DNA of 64,000 nt from Caryophanales bacterium UBA6449 (GCA_002437105.1 DJOB01000006.1:170686-234685), one strand, 5' to 3'; counted from the first letter of the stretch, positions 18,658 through 28,507 are shown. Made by a program: numbers and translations. Notes: a model not told the origin generated them from the letters alone.

Positions 18658-19995
18658 ATGAGTATTTCTATCGATCATGACGATATCATCAGATATCAGG
18701 CTAGCTATGATTCTGATCCGGTCAATGCTATCAAGTCCGATGCGATCACCCGTAATGGCATCACTGCTTCCGCTCTGAATCGGGACCAGATCAAGAGGTT
18801 TGTCGATGCGTACTCTATCGATGTCGAATCGGGCGACATCACCAACCAGAAGAGGTCCGGACGCTGCTGGATGTTCGCGGCGATGAACGTTCTGCGTCTG
18901 GAGGTCATGAAGAAGCTCAATATCAAGAATATGGAGCTCTCTCAGTCCTACACCCTGTTTTGGGATAAGCTCGAGAAGAGCAACTTCTTCCTCGAGAATA
19001 TCCTCAAGACCCTGGATGAAGAGGACGGCTCGAGACTCGTCGACTTCCTGCTGACCTCTCCCATCGGCGATGGTGGACAGTGGACGATGATCGTCAACCT
19101 CGTCAATAAGTACGGCGTCTGCCCCAAGGATGTCTATCCCGAGAGCGCCTGCTCTTCCAACACGATGGAGATGGATAAGTTTATTACCCTGAAGCTCAGA
19201 GAGGATGCCTGCACCCTGCGTAAGCTCCATCGGGAGAATAAGACCCTCGACGAGCTGAGAAAGCTGAAGGACGGAATGCTCCAGGAGATCTATCGGATCC
19301 TCTGCCTCAGTCTCGGCGTGCCTCCCACCAAGTTCACTTGGGAGTATGTCGATAAGGACGGCAAGTACGGCGTGGTGAGAGATATCACTCCTCACAAGTT
19401 CTTTGAGGACTATGTCGGCAAGAAACTCGATGAGTATGTCTCGATTCTGAACTGCCCTTCTCCCAGACGTCCTCTGAACAAGGTCTTCACCGTCAAGTTC
19501 CTGAACAATGTTGAGGGTGGTGAGCCCGTCCTCTATCTGAATCTTCCCATCGAGAGGGTGAAGGAACTCTGCATCAATCAGCTCAAGGACAATGAGGTTG
19601 TCTGGTTCGGATCGGATGTCGGTCAGTTTTCCACCAGGGATTCTGGAATCATGGCGACCGAGGCTTTCGATGTCGACAAGCTTCTCGGTGTGAAGTTCGG
19701 TATGGACAAGGGCGAGAGGGTCGATTATGGTGAGTCGTTGATGACGCACGCGATGGTGCTCACCGGCGTTAACCTCAACGCTCAGGGCAATCCTGATCGG
19801 TGGAAGGTTGAGAACTCCTGGGGACCCGATGTCGGATACAAGGGATATTTCGCGATGTCTGATGCGTGGTTCTCCGAGTTCACCTATCAGGCTGTCATCA
19901 ACAAGAAGTATCTGAACAAGGCTGAGCTGGCCCTGCTGGACGAGAGTCCCATCGAGCTGGAGCCCTGGGATCCCATGGGTTCTCTCGCTCTCTGA
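18658..19995 (+). CDS. pepC: Aminopeptidase C (bleomycin hydrolase family, C1B)
   Basis: A 445-residue cysteine aminopeptidase of the PepC/bleomycin hydrolase family, releasing N-terminal residues from peptides in the cytoplasm. Catalytic Cys70 is in RSGRCWMFA, the His in LMTHAMVLTGV and the Asn in KVENSWGPD. The C terminus ends WDPMGSLAL, matching the family's characteristic tail that enters the active site and makes it an aminopeptidase. Length is normal. ATG 18658 is chosen because AAGGAGG lies 6-7 bases upstream; an upstream in-frame TTG has no such site. It is monocistronic with a strong terminator. Confidence 0.95.
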   Translation: MSISIDHDDIIRYQASYDSDPVNAIKSDAITRNGITASALNRDQIKRFVDAYSIDVESGDITNQKRSGRCWMFAAMNVLRLEVMKKLNIKNMELSQSYTLFWDKLEKSNFFLENILKTLDEEDGSRLVDFLLTSPIGDGGQWTMIVNLVNKYGVCPKDVYPESACSSNTMEMDKFITLKLREDACTLRKLHRENKTLDELRKLKDGMLQEIYRILCLSLGVPPTKFTWEYVDKDGKYGVVRDITPHKFFEDYVGKKLDEYVSILNCPSPRRPLNKVFTVKFLNNVEGGEPVLYLNLPIERVKELCINQLKDNEVVWFGSDVGQFSTRDSGIMATEAFDVDKLLGVKFGMDKGERVDYGESLMTHAMVLTGVNLNAQGNPDRWKVENSWGPDVGYKGYFAMSDAWFSEFTYQAVINKKYLNKAELALLDESPIELEPWDPMGSLAL

Positions 19996-20017
19996 GCTAA
20001 ACTGAGGTCGAAGATGA

Positions 20018-20046
20018 AACTGTGTGCGGCGGCACACAGTTTTTTA
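20018..20046 (+). terminator. Terminator after pepC
   Basis: A ten-base stem AACTGTGTGC / GCACACAGTT with a four-base loop, followed by TTTTTTAG. Confidence 0.93.
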
Positions 20047-20161
20047 GTGGATGACAACCGTAAAACTGATTGCGTAAAGCTGGATGCGAGTTGCGTGTCT
20101 TCTTATATTTTGAAAAAGTCTAAAATTATCTCTGATTAGGTCTATGTGGAGGTTGGCATCT

Positions 20162-20422
20162 ATGCGGCTCGACAAGTATTTGAAGGTTACTCATCTGATC
20201 AAGAGGCGTGGACAGGCGAAGGACTATATCGATGCTGGATACGCGATGGTTGACGGTCGCTTGGCCAAACCGGCTACCGATGTTGAAGTAGGCAGTGTGA
20301 TATCTCTTGGTGATAGGGATCATCCTAAGATGGTCGTTGAGGTTCTGCAGGTTAGAAACTTCTGTTCGATGGGTGAAGTGGAGCAGATGTATAAGGTCAT
20401 CAAGAGCGATGGGGCCGATTGA
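20162..20422 (+). CDS. rqcP: S4-domain RNA-binding protein, RqcP/Hsp15 type
   Basis: An 86-residue protein made of a single S4 RNA-binding domain: MRLDKYLKVTHLIKRRGQAK, DAGYAMVDGRLAKPATDVEVG. This is the RqcP (YabO) pattern; RqcP works with RqcH in C-terminal alanine tailing of nascent chains on split 50S subunits. Start ATG 20162 follows GGAGG at nine bases, better than the ATG at 20144. Its end overlaps the tilS start by 14 bases. The yabO-tilS neighbourhood resembles the Bacillus yabO...tilS region, which supports RqcP over the Hsp15 alternative. Confidence 0.85.
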   Translation: MRLDKYLKVTHLIKRRGQAKDYIDAGYAMVDGRLAKPATDVEVGSVISLGDRDHPKMVVEVLQVRNFCSMGEVEQMYKVIKSDGAD

Positions 20423-21656
20423 AGATTTCGCAGCTTCCTGCGCCGAGATGGGACTGAGTCCGGCATCCGATGTGCTTGTCGCTCTATCGGGCGGACCCGA
20501 TTCTGTCTATCTGGCGGAGATGGCGAGGATGTATTTTCACCATCTCTTCCTGGGGTATATCGATTATCACGATTCGCCGGCTACGCCTGAGGAGGAGCGG
20601 ATCGTCTCTCTCACTGTACAGAGGCTGAAGGGAAAATTCCTTCGCTTCGACTGCTCTTTGGATTATCGGACTTCAGATTTTGAATCTCGGGCGCGACACA
20701 TCAGATATCGGCAGTTTTCGCAGTGGTGTCAGGAATTCGGTTTAGCGGGTGTTCTTGTTGGACACCAGCGCAATGATGATGCGGAGACTTATCTCCTTCA
20801 ATCAGCTAGGGGCGGAATCTTCTCCTATCCAGGTTTGAAACCTATCAGTGAAGTCGATGGTGTAACTATATTCAGACCTATGCTGGGAGTCAGCAAGAGG
20901 GAGATTCAAGAGTATTTGCGGGTGAGGAAGATCCCTTTCTTTGATGATCCTACGAATCGCAATATGGAGCGAAAGAGGGATTTTCTTCGTTTTAATGTCC
21001 TGCTCGATGATGGGGATGTCGATAGGGTTCTGGCGAGAAGGGATGCGGAGCTTCCGATCTTTTTAGCGACAGAAAAAAGGATCGTCGATTTCGCCGCGAA
21101 GGATCAACAGGATCTGAACTCTTATCGTCGACTGAGTAGTAAGGAGCAGCGGATGCTGATCTGCAGGTATCTGGATTTTATCTATCCTGATTTCGCACAC
21201 GAGAGAGTCATCGGCATGACGGAAGAGGTGTATCTCTGGTTGAAAGGAGAGAGGCTCGGAGAACTTAAACTCGATGCTGGATATTCTATTTTTAAGGATA
21301 GGTCGAAATTCTTCTTTGCAGCATCTCTTCCGCCGTTTGAATCTTATCGGTATCTGATCGAGGGAGCGGGTGAATATCATTTCCCCGAGGTCGATGTCCA
21401 TCTTGATCAGGGATCTCGATTCAGATATCCCCTCGTGATAAAGAATATCGGTCCTGATGATCTCTTAGAAAGAGATGGAAGAGTATATAGGGCATACTCA
21501 TATTTGAAATCGCATCATGTACCGGTATTCATTAGAGATAGGTATCCTGGAGTCTTTGATACCGAGGGTAAGCTGATATATATCCCCTCTTGGGATAGAA
21601 GGAATAAAGAGTCTATCGTTGTTGTTGTGCCTGATCCCATAGCTGTGGATAAGTAG
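20409..21656 (+). CDS. tilS: tRNA(Ile)-lysidine synthase
   Basis: A 415-residue PP-loop ATPase that converts C34 of the tRNA-Ile CAT anticodon to lysidine so it reads AUA. The PP-loop is VALSGGPDSVYL; FESRARHIRYRQF, GHQRNDDAETYLLQSARGG and the P-motif-like FRPMLGVSKREIQEYL and IPFFDDPTNRN follow in family order. The C-terminal third is the less conserved substrate-binding region. The start ATG 20409 lies inside the end of rqcP, implying coupling; longer in-frame extensions would read rqcP out of frame. The 3' end is followed by ~110 bases of AT-rich sequence and a terminator. Confidence 0.92.
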   Translation: MGPIEDFAASCAEMGLSPASDVLVALSGGPDSVYLAEMARMYFHHLFLGYIDYHDSPATPEEERIVSLTVQRLKGKFLRFDCSLDYRTSDFESRARHIRYRQFSQWCQEFGLAGVLVGHQRNDDAETYLLQSARGGIFSYPGLKPISEVDGVTIFRPMLGVSKREIQEYLRVRKIPFFDDPTNRNMERKRDFLRFNVLLDDGDVDRVLARRDAELPIFLATEKRIVDFAAKDQQDLNSYRRLSSKEQRMLICRYLDFIYPDFAHERVIGMTEEVYLWLKGERLGELKLDAGYSIFKDRSKFFFAASLPPFESYRYLIEGAGEYHFPEVDVHLDQGSRFRYPLVIKNIGPDDLLERDGRVYRAYSYLKSHHVPVFIRDRYPGVFDTEGKLIYIPSWDRRNKESIVVVVPDPIAVDK

Positions 21657-21767
21657 TTCTTAGTGAGAATTTAACACATATTTTCAGATAGTATTTCTTT
21701 GTTAGCAATCTATAAAATGTGTTTAATGTTGTTTTATTATTAGACCTCTCTCATCCGAAGGAGGATA

Positions 21768-21800
21768 CAAAAAATCCCCGAGTAGATTCGGGGATTTTTC
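21768..21800. terminator. Bidirectional terminator between tilS and the aldo/keto reductase
   Basis: AAAAATCCCCGA / TTCGGGGATTTTT with a 5-base loop gives A/T runs on both sides, so it can serve tilS (plus) and the converging reductase gene (minus). Confidence 0.9.
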
Positions 21801-21830
21801 TAGTTCGACTATTTTTCTGGATGGTCGAAA

Positions 21831-22730
21831 CTACTTGAGGAAGTCTAATTTCTTATAGGAAGTTAGCGCTTGGGGATCGCGATGCAGGGGGAGAGAGGTC
21901 TTGTTGAGGTTATCGAGGATGTTGAAATCGTCGTCGTCGAGCTTGAAATCGAAGAGGTCGAGATTGGAGGCGATTCTCTCCTCATGGACGGACTTTGGAA
22001 GAGGCAGGTATCCTTTGTCCAGCTCCCAGCGCAGGATGATCTGAGCGGGGGTTCTAGAGTGCTTCTCCGCTATCTTGATGATGTCTTCATTCTTCAGGAG
22101 AGCGGATCTTCCCAGGGGTGAATAGGCCTCGACCAGCATGCCGTTCTGTTCGCAGAAGATCTTGTTGTCTCTATCCTGGTCACCGGGGTTGATGAAGAGC
22201 TGGTTGACCATCGGCTTGACGATCGCGGTTTTGAACAGGACATCGAGGTGGTATTCGCGGAAATTGGATACGCCGATAGCTCTGGCCTTCCCAGTCCTAT
22301 AGAGGAATTCCATCGCTCGCCAGGTCTCCGCGTTCAGCGCCTTCCAGTCACGATCTCTGAATTCGAAGGGCTGCGGCCAATGGATCAGATAGAGGTCGAC
22401 ATACTCCAGACCGAGTCTAGTTAAGGAGTCGTGCATAGCGCGAAGGACATCGTCATACGATCCTCTCTGACCATTCCACAGCTTGGTGGTGACGAAGATC
22501 TCACTCCTGTCGATGTGTGAATCCTTGATGGCCTTGCCGACGCTCGTCTCGTTTCCGTAGATAGCTGCGGTATCGATATGACGATAGCCGTGCTCCAGGG
22601 CCCAACGGACTGCGTTGTAGCACTCTTCACCTTCGGCTGATTCCCAGGTTCCAAAACCGATGCAAGGAATCTTTACACCATTGTTCAGGGTGTAGCAGTC
22701 TCTGGCACTTTTAAACTCTTGGTTGCTCAT
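21831..22730 (-). CDS. Aldo/keto reductase
   Basis: A 299-residue NADPH-dependent aldo/keto reductase (TIM barrel). The catalytic tetrad is visible: Asp53 and Tyr58 (HIDTAAIYGNE), Lys83 (FVTTKLWNG) and His117 (LYLIHWPQP). Further signatures are IGVSNFREYHLDVL and the cofactor-binding LPLPKSVHEERI near the C terminus. Sequence resembles the 2,5-diketo-D-gluconate reductase / YvgN group, which has broad carbonyl substrates including methylglyoxal; the exact substrate cannot be given. It is monocistronic, with a shared terminator downstream and a TAGAAT element just upstream. Confidence 0.93.
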   Translation of the reverse strand: MSNQEFKSARDCYTLNNGVKIPCIGFGTWESAEGEECYNAVRWALEHGYRHIDTAAIYGNETSVGKAIKDSHIDRSEIFVTTKLWNGQRGSYDDVLRAMHDSLTRLGLEYVDLYLIHWPQPFEFRDRDWKALNAETWRAMEFLYRTGKARAIGVSNFREYHLDVLFKTAIVKPMVNQLFINPGDQDRDNKIFCEQNGMLVEAYSPLGRSALLKNEDIIKIAEKHSRTPAQIILRWELDKGYLPLPKSVHEERIASNLDLFDFKLDDDDFNILDNLNKTSLPLHRDPQALTSYKKLDFLK

Positions 22731-22739
22731 ATAATTCCC

Positions 22740-22765
22740 TCCGCTAAATATTCTAGCCTCGGCGG
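22740..22765 (-). promoter_or_regulatory. Putative -10 element and short leader of the aldo/keto reductase gene
   Basis: Minus-strand GGCTAGAATATTTAGCGGAG carries TAGAAT followed closely by the ribosome site and start. It is nearly the same as the leader of the RDD operon at 11209-11234. Confidence 0.4.
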
Positions 22766-22991
22766 GCTTTCAAAATGTTTTTTATGCTCAGAAAATGCAG
22801 ACTCAAACTTTGAATCTCTCTCAGCTTTAGAGATGGATCAGCAGATTCTTATACGAGTTTCTGTCGTCTGAAGGTTCTCTTCTTTTTTAGATATATCGGC
22901 TATATATAAATATTCGTTTTAATTCTTAGACTTAAAAGAGTATCGGGAGTTATTGAATCCCATCGATGATAAGAGAGAAAGAGAACTGATC
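22766..22991. other. Intergenic stretch between mfd and the aldo/keto reductase gene
   Basis: AT-rich, with no supported gene. It holds the 3' flank of mfd and the upstream region of the reductase gene. I see no clear hairpin-plus-T-run terminator for mfd here. Confidence 0.6.
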
Positions 22992-25900
22992 CTATCGATC
23001 CTTTATCTCGGCTTGCAGCGAGTCTACTACGGCGAGATAGTCGCTGGATATCTCTTCTCCTTTGGCTGAGGCGGTTATCTGGGAAACCAGATAGAGGAGG
23101 TCGGACATGTAGTCGGCCGTCCTCTTGAGGGTGATGATGAAGCGACGATTCGAGAATCTTATATTTTGGATATGGTCGTTGATCGGCTCGATGAAGGTCT
23201 GCATCTTCTTAGCGATATCGGGAATATCTGAATACTTGGGGGCCAGGGTGATCTTGAAGGTCTCCATCATCTCCTCGAAGCCTTCGAAGATAGAATCGTC
23301 CTCTAGATAGATCTCGATCCTTCTCTTGCAGAGCAGAGTGATGATCTCCTGGGGCAGGGGACCGTAGGAGTCCCTCGTCCGCTTAGCCATGGCATCCAGC
23401 TCTTCCAAGGTGGTGCAATCAGCCATCTCGCGATACAGGTTGATCCTATCGGATTCGTTCGCATATTCGTCAGGTATCCTAGCCTCGATGGTGAACGAGA
23501 GCAGCCGCTTTGGCTTAGGCTTGGTGGCTATGGCGAGACCCTTCTCCTGAGCTATCTTCTGCTTCATAACCTCTTGCAGAAGTTGGTTGTAAGCATCGAT
23601 GCCGAGAGAATCGACAAAGCCAGCCTGTTCGGTTCCAAGGATATTTCCGGCTCCTCTGATGGCGAGATCCTGTTGAGCTATCCGGTATCCGCTGCCTAGG
23701 GCAGTGAATTCTCTGATGGCTTTCAACCTGGATTTTCCTTCATCTGTCAGGGTCGAGTAATTCCGGTAGAACAGGTACGCGTAAGCCATCCGGTCGGATC
23801 GACCGACTCGTCCCTTGATCTGGTAGAGGGCAGACAGACCGAAGTTCTGTGCATCCTCGACGATCACGGTGTTGACGTTGGGAACGTCGAGTCCACTCTC
23901 GACGATCGAAGTGCAGACCAGGACATCGATCTTGCCATCGTAGAAGTCGTTCATGATGTCGGCGATCTGATCCGCCTCCATGCGTCCGTGAGCCACTTCC
24001 ACTCTAGCTGAAGGGAACATCTTTCTGATCTCTCCCGCGCGGGTGTAGATGGTGTCGATCCTGTTGTGGAGCAGGTAGACCTGTCCCTTCCTAGACAGCT
24101 CCCGGGCGATGACCTCCCTTATGAGGCCCTCATCCTGCTGGACTACGAAGGTCTTGACGGGAAGCCGGTTCGAGGGAGCTTCGGCGAGGATCGATATGGG
24201 CTTGATCGACATGAGGGACATCTGGAGGGTGCGTGGAATGGGGGTAGCAGAAAGAGAGATGACATCGATGTTCTTCGTCATCTCCTTTATGCGCTCCTTC
24301 TGGGCGACGCCGAAGCGCTGCTCCTCATCCACCGCGAGGAAGCCGAGCTTCTTGAACTTGATATCGCGGCTCAGCAGTCGGTGGGTTCCGATGATCAGAT
24401 CGATCTTACCAGCAGCTATCTCTCTCAGCGTCTCCGCTTCTTCCTTACCGGTCTGGAGTCGGGAGAGCAGGGCGATCTTGACACCGAAGTCCTTGAACCT
24501 CTCGGTCGCGACCTCGAAGTGCTGTCGAGCTAGGACGGTCGTGGGGCAGAGGATCGCTGCTTGATATCCGTTGACGATCGCTCGGAAGCAGGCCTTGAAA
24601 GCCAGCTCGGTCTTGCCGAATCCCACATCGCCAGCGATGAGTCGATCCATGGGGTGGGGACTCTCCATATCCTTGGCGATGCTATCCCAGGCTTTGATCT
24701 GCGATTCTGTCAGAGGATATTGGAAGCGCGAGGCGAATTCATCCTCGAGCTGGGGCTCAGGTTTGAACGATATGCCCTTCAGCGCGGCGCGCTCAGCGTA
24801 GATGTTCAAAAGCCGGTCGGTCAGGAAGGTGAGCCGCGATCTTATCTTGGCCTTGCGCCGGGCCCACGTTGAGCCACCTATTACATCCAGAGCCGGTCGT
24901 GCGGCTTCCGATCCCGCGTACTTTCGGATCTTGGAGAACTGGAATACGGGGACGAAGAGGGTGGTTCCCTTGGCGTATTCGAGCTTCAGATAGTCGATTC
25001 CGTCGATCTGCTGGAGACCGCGGTATATGCCGATACCATCGTCCTCGTGAACCACATAGTCTCCTTCCTTCAGGTCGGAGTACTTCTTGACTGTCTGGAA
25101 CTCCTTGTACCTAGTTAGGAAGCGAGACCTCTTGAGGGCGGTTCCGTATATCTCCTTGGATGAGACGATGGCGAGCTGGTTGTCGACGATCAGTCCTTCG
25201 CCGAGGGGATGATTCATGATCTGGATACCATCGGTCTCCTGCGGGTACATCCGCCAGGTTAGACCGACCCGGGTCAGGTATTCTGTCAGGGTGGTGATAG
25301 CCTCGCTGCTGAGGCAGGCCAATATCTTTAACCCCTGCTCTTTGAGGCTGTTGAAAAGCTGTGCCGATTCGCTGATATTTCGATTGGTAGCCCTGATGTT
25401 GCCTATGTGATCATTTGCTTTGAAATAGTCGATGTCTATATTTGAAACTTCTGATAGTTTATTGAGATTGGTTGCGTTAAAGGCGGTTGCTAGCGGCAGC
25501 TCTCCCCGGTTCTCCCGGAGCTTCTCCAGGTACTGCTTCTCCTCTTTGACACTGTCCTGGCCCCGGGATATCACCTCGGCTTTAGGGACGCAGAACACGC
25601 TGTATTCGGACAGGTAATCGAGGATCGATGCTTTCTTCACCTTGAAGTATGCGAAATATCTCTCGTATCCTTCACGGATATTCTTCGTCGCCTGGATCTC
25701 GTCGACCATCAGGCTGATGTGGCTCTTCAGGTTGTCGAACTGAGTCGTGTTGACACCGAAGCTCTGCATGGATATCACTGCTTTTTTGATAGCGCTGATG
25801 CCAGCTTGGGTCGCTTCGAGGGTTAGGGGGCGCTCGGTGCAGGGAAGGATGAGGGTCGATTGAAGCGGTGCCCCATCGAGGTTGGCACCCGGGGTGAAGG

Positions 25901-26516
25901 TGGTGATGGAATCGATGGTGTCATCATCGAACTCGATCCTGATGGGAAGGGGCTGAGCGGGTGAGAAGATATCGATGACAAAACCTCTCGCGGCGAACTC
26001 GAACGGATTGTTGACCCAGTCGGCCCGGGAGTAGCCGATCAGGGACAAGCGTTGGATCAGGCTGTTTCGATCGATGGTATCTCCCACTTTTAAGGAGATG
26101 GTGGCGAGCGTGAAAGCGTCCGGCGGGATCAGCGATTCCAGCACGGCTGTCGAGTTCATGATGACCACTCCGGGCTCGTTGACGGAGAGGGCGGCGAGCG
26201 TCCTCAATCTCTCGCGCTCCATCTCGGAGGACGAGGTGGACCCGGAGGGGCGGATGATCTCATCCTTGGGGAAGAGGAGCGGTTTGGTCTCGGGGGTGAA
26301 ATCGTTCAGGGCATCGCTGAATCTCTGCATGTCGAAGAGAGTCGGAAAGATGAACGCGAGTCTAGCGTCGGGTCTATCTCTCAAAGCTAGCGCGCACTCG
26401 AGGGCGAGGGATTGGAGGGACGAGGTGGTCAGATCCTTACCTGCGATCAAATCCGATGGCTGATCTATCTCCTTCAGCAGGGGATAGACCGCCTCCAGGA
26501 GCATATCTTTAGACAT
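22992..26516 (-). CDS. mfd: Transcription-repair coupling factor
   Basis: A 1174-residue Mfd, the translocase that removes RNA polymerase stalled at DNA lesions and recruits UvrA. In order: UvrB-homology region (~1-340), the RNA-polymerase-interacting domain (~490-570, LKEGDYVVHEDDGIGIYRGL), the RecG-like motor with Walker A IAGDVGFGKTELA, the DEEQRFG box, TATPIPRTLQMSL-type motif III (SATPIPRTLQ), helicase C motifs (VAHGRMEADQI, STIVESGLDVPN-like TSIVESGLDVP, QIKGRVGRSD), and the C-terminal TRCF domain (~1010-1150). Length is typical. Its ATG overlaps the pth stop by one base (TAATG), a pair conserved in Bacilli. Confidence 0.97.
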   Translation of the reverse strand: MSKDMLLEAVYPLLKEIDQPSDLIAGKDLTTSSLQSLALECALALRDRPDARLAFIFPTLFDMQRFSDALNDFTPETKPLLFPKDEIIRPSGSTSSSEMERERLRTLAALSVNEPGVVIMNSTAVLESLIPPDAFTLATISLKVGDTIDRNSLIQRLSLIGYSRADWVNNPFEFAARGFVIDIFSPAQPLPIRIEFDDDTIDSITTFTPGANLDGAPLQSTLILPCTERPLTLEATQAGISAIKKAVISMQSFGVNTTQFDNLKSHISLMVDEIQATKNIREGYERYFAYFKVKKASILDYLSEYSVFCVPKAEVISRGQDSVKEEKQYLEKLRENRGELPLATAFNATNLNKLSEVSNIDIDYFKANDHIGNIRATNRNISESAQLFNSLKEQGLKILACLSSEAITTLTEYLTRVGLTWRMYPQETDGIQIMNHPLGEGLIVDNQLAIVSSKEIYGTALKRSRFLTRYKEFQTVKKYSDLKEGDYVVHEDDGIGIYRGLQQIDGIDYLKLEYAKGTTLFVPVFQFSKIRKYAGSEAARPALDVIGGSTWARRKAKIRSRLTFLTDRLLNIYAERAALKGISFKPEPQLEDEFASRFQYPLTESQIKAWDSIAKDMESPHPMDRLIAGDVGFGKTELAFKACFRAIVNGYQAAILCPTTVLARQHFEVATERFKDFGVKIALLSRLQTGKEEAETLREIAAGKIDLIIGTHRLLSRDIKFKKLGFLAVDEEQRFGVAQKERIKEMTKNIDVISLSATPIPRTLQMSLMSIKPISILAEAPSNRLPVKTFVVQQDEGLIREVIARELSRKGQVYLLHNRIDTIYTRAGEIRKMFPSARVEVAHGRMEADQIADIMNDFYDGKIDVLVCTSIVESGLDVPNVNTVIVEDAQNFGLSALYQIKGRVGRSDRMAYAYLFYRNYSTLTDEGKSRLKAIREFTALGSGYRIAQQDLAIRGAGNILGTEQAGFVDSLGIDAYNQLLQEVMKQKIAQEKGLAIATKPKPKRLLSFTIEARIPDEYANESDRINLYREMADCTTLEELDAMAKRTRDSYGPLPQEIITLLCKRRIEIYLEDDSIFEGFEEMMETFKITLAPKYSDIPDIAKKMQTFIEPINDHIQNIRFSNRRFIITLKRTADYMSDLLYLVSQITASAKGEEISSDYLAVVDSLQAEIKDR

Positions 26517-27100
26517 TATTCGATATCCGATTTGATCAGGTTGCGGCTCAGAGCATCCATGGCCTTCTGATAGCCGTCCTTGATCGTCAGGTGCAGGAAT
26601 TTGATCGCCTCATCCTGGGCCTTATCGATCAGTTCCCGATCGGCTTTAGCCGGGTGCCCCAGCACCCAATCGACCGTCTTATCTTTGGCGGGAGGTTCAC
26701 CTGTACCTATCCTTATGCGCTTGAAATCCTGGGTTCCCAGGTTGTCGATGATGTTCTGAAGACCCTTCTGGCCTCCGGATGAACCCTTGCTGCGCGGACG
26801 GAACTGTCCGGGTTTCAGTGCCATATCGTCGCAGATGACGATCAGGTTCTCCTGCGGGATCTTGAAGTATCTCATCAGCGGGACGACGCTGGTGCCGGAT
26901 AGGTTCATGTAGGTTAGAGGCTTGAGGAGTATCACGGGCTGATCGTAGGCTTGTCCCTTAGCGTATATTCCGTTGAAACCCTCTTTGGATATCGAGAGAT
27001 CCAGATCCGAGGCGAGCTCGTCTATCACCTCGAATCCCATGTTGTGTCGCGTCCCCTCGTACTCTGCACCGTAGTTTCCTAGTCCAGCAATCAGAAGCAT
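26516..27100 (-). CDS. pth: Peptidyl-tRNA hydrolase
   Basis: A 194-residue Pth, which cleaves peptidyl-tRNA released from ribosomes. Family features: MLLIAGLGNYGAEYEGTRHN with the catalytic His in TRHNMGFEV, LLKPLTYMNLSGTSV (substrate Asn), VICDDMALKPGQFR with the catalytic-pair Asp, and SGGQKGLQNI. Length is as expected. It is the first gene of the pth-mfd unit, with a one-base overlap to mfd. A TATAAT-like hexamer on the minus strand in the 69-base gap to the divergent cation transporter probably belongs to its promoter. Confidence 0.95.
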   Translation of the reverse strand: MLLIAGLGNYGAEYEGTRHNMGFEVIDELASDLDLSISKEGFNGIYAKGQAYDQPVILLKPLTYMNLSGTSVVPLMRYFKIPQENLIVICDDMALKPGQFRPRSKGSSGGQKGLQNIIDNLGTQDFKRIRIGTGEPPAKDKTVDWVLGHPAKADRELIDKAQDEAIKFLHLTIKDGYQKAMDALSRNLIKSDIE

Positions 27101-27129
27101 TGGGCACCCCCTAAATCTAACGATAGAAT
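27100..27129 (+). promoter_or_regulatory. Putative promoter of the CDF transporter gene
   Basis: TAGAAT at 27124-27129 with TTGGGC 18 bases upstream, the -35 region touching the pth start codon. It lies in the divergent intergenic region. Confidence 0.4.
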
Positions 27130-27169
27130 CATAGTATTATATATTGCAGTTCCTAGGAGATATATAAGG

Positions 27170-28495
27170 ATGGATTCGAGCGACAGTAGCCAGCCCCAAT
27201 TGCGGACTAAGGAAGTTAAGAAGCAGAGTTGGAATGCCAAGCTCGCCGTCGGTTTCGCTGGTCTATTCATAAAGAATTATAAGGATACCGGAAGCTCTAT
27301 CGTCCGGAGGAAGTACGGCTATCTCGGTTCGTGCTATGGCTTGGTGACCAACATCTTCCTCTTCGTCGCGAAGATCATCTGCTCGTTCATCTTCGCCCTC
27401 GGTACGCTGAGGGCCGATGCGATCAATAACGCTTCCGATATAGGTATGTGCGTCCTGGCGCTCATCTGCGTCTTTATTGCTTCTCGTCCCGCTTCCAAGG
27501 AACATCCTTACGGCTCGGCTCGATTCGAATACATCGGTTCGCTCTGTATCGCGATCCTGATCATAGTTATCGCGGGCTCGCAGATCATCGACACGATCGG
27601 CGACCTGATCGCTCAAAAGGGTCTGAGCAGTGATGTTATCCCCTATACCGAAGCTGGCTTCTATGTGCCTTTCGCCGTCATGGTCCTCTCGTTCTTCGTG
27701 AAGCTCTCGCAGTATTTTCTCCTGACTGGACTCGCTAAGGAGTCCAATTCCATGACGCTTATGGCTACTGGCAAGGATGCGAGAAACGATTCCATGGTTT
27801 CGGGTATGATCGCCGTCTCCCTCCTTCTTAGTTACCCTCTGAAATTCGATATCGATCCCATCACTGCGATCGGAGTCTCCCTCCTGGTCTGTCTATCTGG
27901 ACTCGGAATCATCAAGGAGGCTTCTTCGGCCATCATGGGAACTCTGCCTCCCAAGTCTGTCGTGGATGATTTCGCTAAGAGGGTGGAAGCCTACCCGGTC
28001 ATCCTCTCTATCCATGATCTGGAGATGCACACCTACGGAAGCTCCTCTATCCATGCCTACGTTCATGCGGAGGTGGATGCTTCCATCCCCATCATGATCA
28101 TCCGCGACGATATCGATCACATCGAGAAGGAGGTCGAGCGCCAGACGGGAATCCGAACGGTCATCCACATCGATCCGGTGAAGGTGGGAGATCTGGAGAC
28201 TGATCGCTATAAGGAGTATGTCTCCGAGGCGGCTGAGGAGGTTGACCCCGATATTGCCGTCAATGATTTCCGGGTCTTGACCAATCCTGATAATCCTCAC
28301 CGAAAACTGCTGATCATGGATCTCGTTCTGCCTTTCGATCTTCTTGCGAAGGACAAAGAGGTGATTGAGAAGATCAAGGAGACAGTGAAGAGCTTTACCA
28401 GCGATCAGCTGACTTTCAGCATCGATATCGATTCTCGTGCCTCGGATCTTCTGCTCATGCTCAAGGATGAGGAGAAGAGCTCTTCCGAGCTGTAG
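27170..28495 (+). CDS. Cation diffusion facilitator (CDF) family transporter
   Basis: A 441-residue membrane protein of the CDF family, which exports divalent metals (Zn, Mn, Fe, Co) by proton antiport. After a ~45-residue cytoplasmic N terminus come about six helices (~55-255) with the metal-site segments LRADAINNASDIG (TM2) and GKDARNDSMVSG (TM5), plus HPYGSARFEYIGSL. A C-terminal ferredoxin-like cytoplasmic domain follows (~265-345, SIHDLEMHTYGSSSIHAYVHAEVD), then an extra ~90 residues. The DAINN / DARND motifs are more like Mn-type than Zn-type members, but the metal is not certain. AGGAGA precedes the ATG. Monocistronic. Confidence 0.87.
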   Translation: MDSSDSSQPQLRTKEVKKQSWNAKLAVGFAGLFIKNYKDTGSSIVRRKYGYLGSCYGLVTNIFLFVAKIICSFIFALGTLRADAINNASDIGMCVLALICVFIASRPASKEHPYGSARFEYIGSLCIAILIIVIAGSQIIDTIGDLIAQKGLSSDVIPYTEAGFYVPFAVMVLSFFVKLSQYFLLTGLAKESNSMTLMATGKDARNDSMVSGMIAVSLLLSYPLKFDIDPITAIGVSLLVCLSGLGIIKEASSAIMGTLPPKSVVDDFAKRVEAYPVILSIHDLEMHTYGSSSIHAYVHAEVDASIPIMIIRDDIDHIEKEVERQTGIRTVIHIDPVKVGDLETDRYKEYVSEAAEEVDPDIAVNDFRVLTNPDNPHRKLLIMDLVLPFDLLAKDKEVIEKIKETVKSFTSDQLTFSIDIDSRASDLLLMLKDEEKSSSEL

Positions 28496-28507
28496 CTCCT
28501 GCTCATG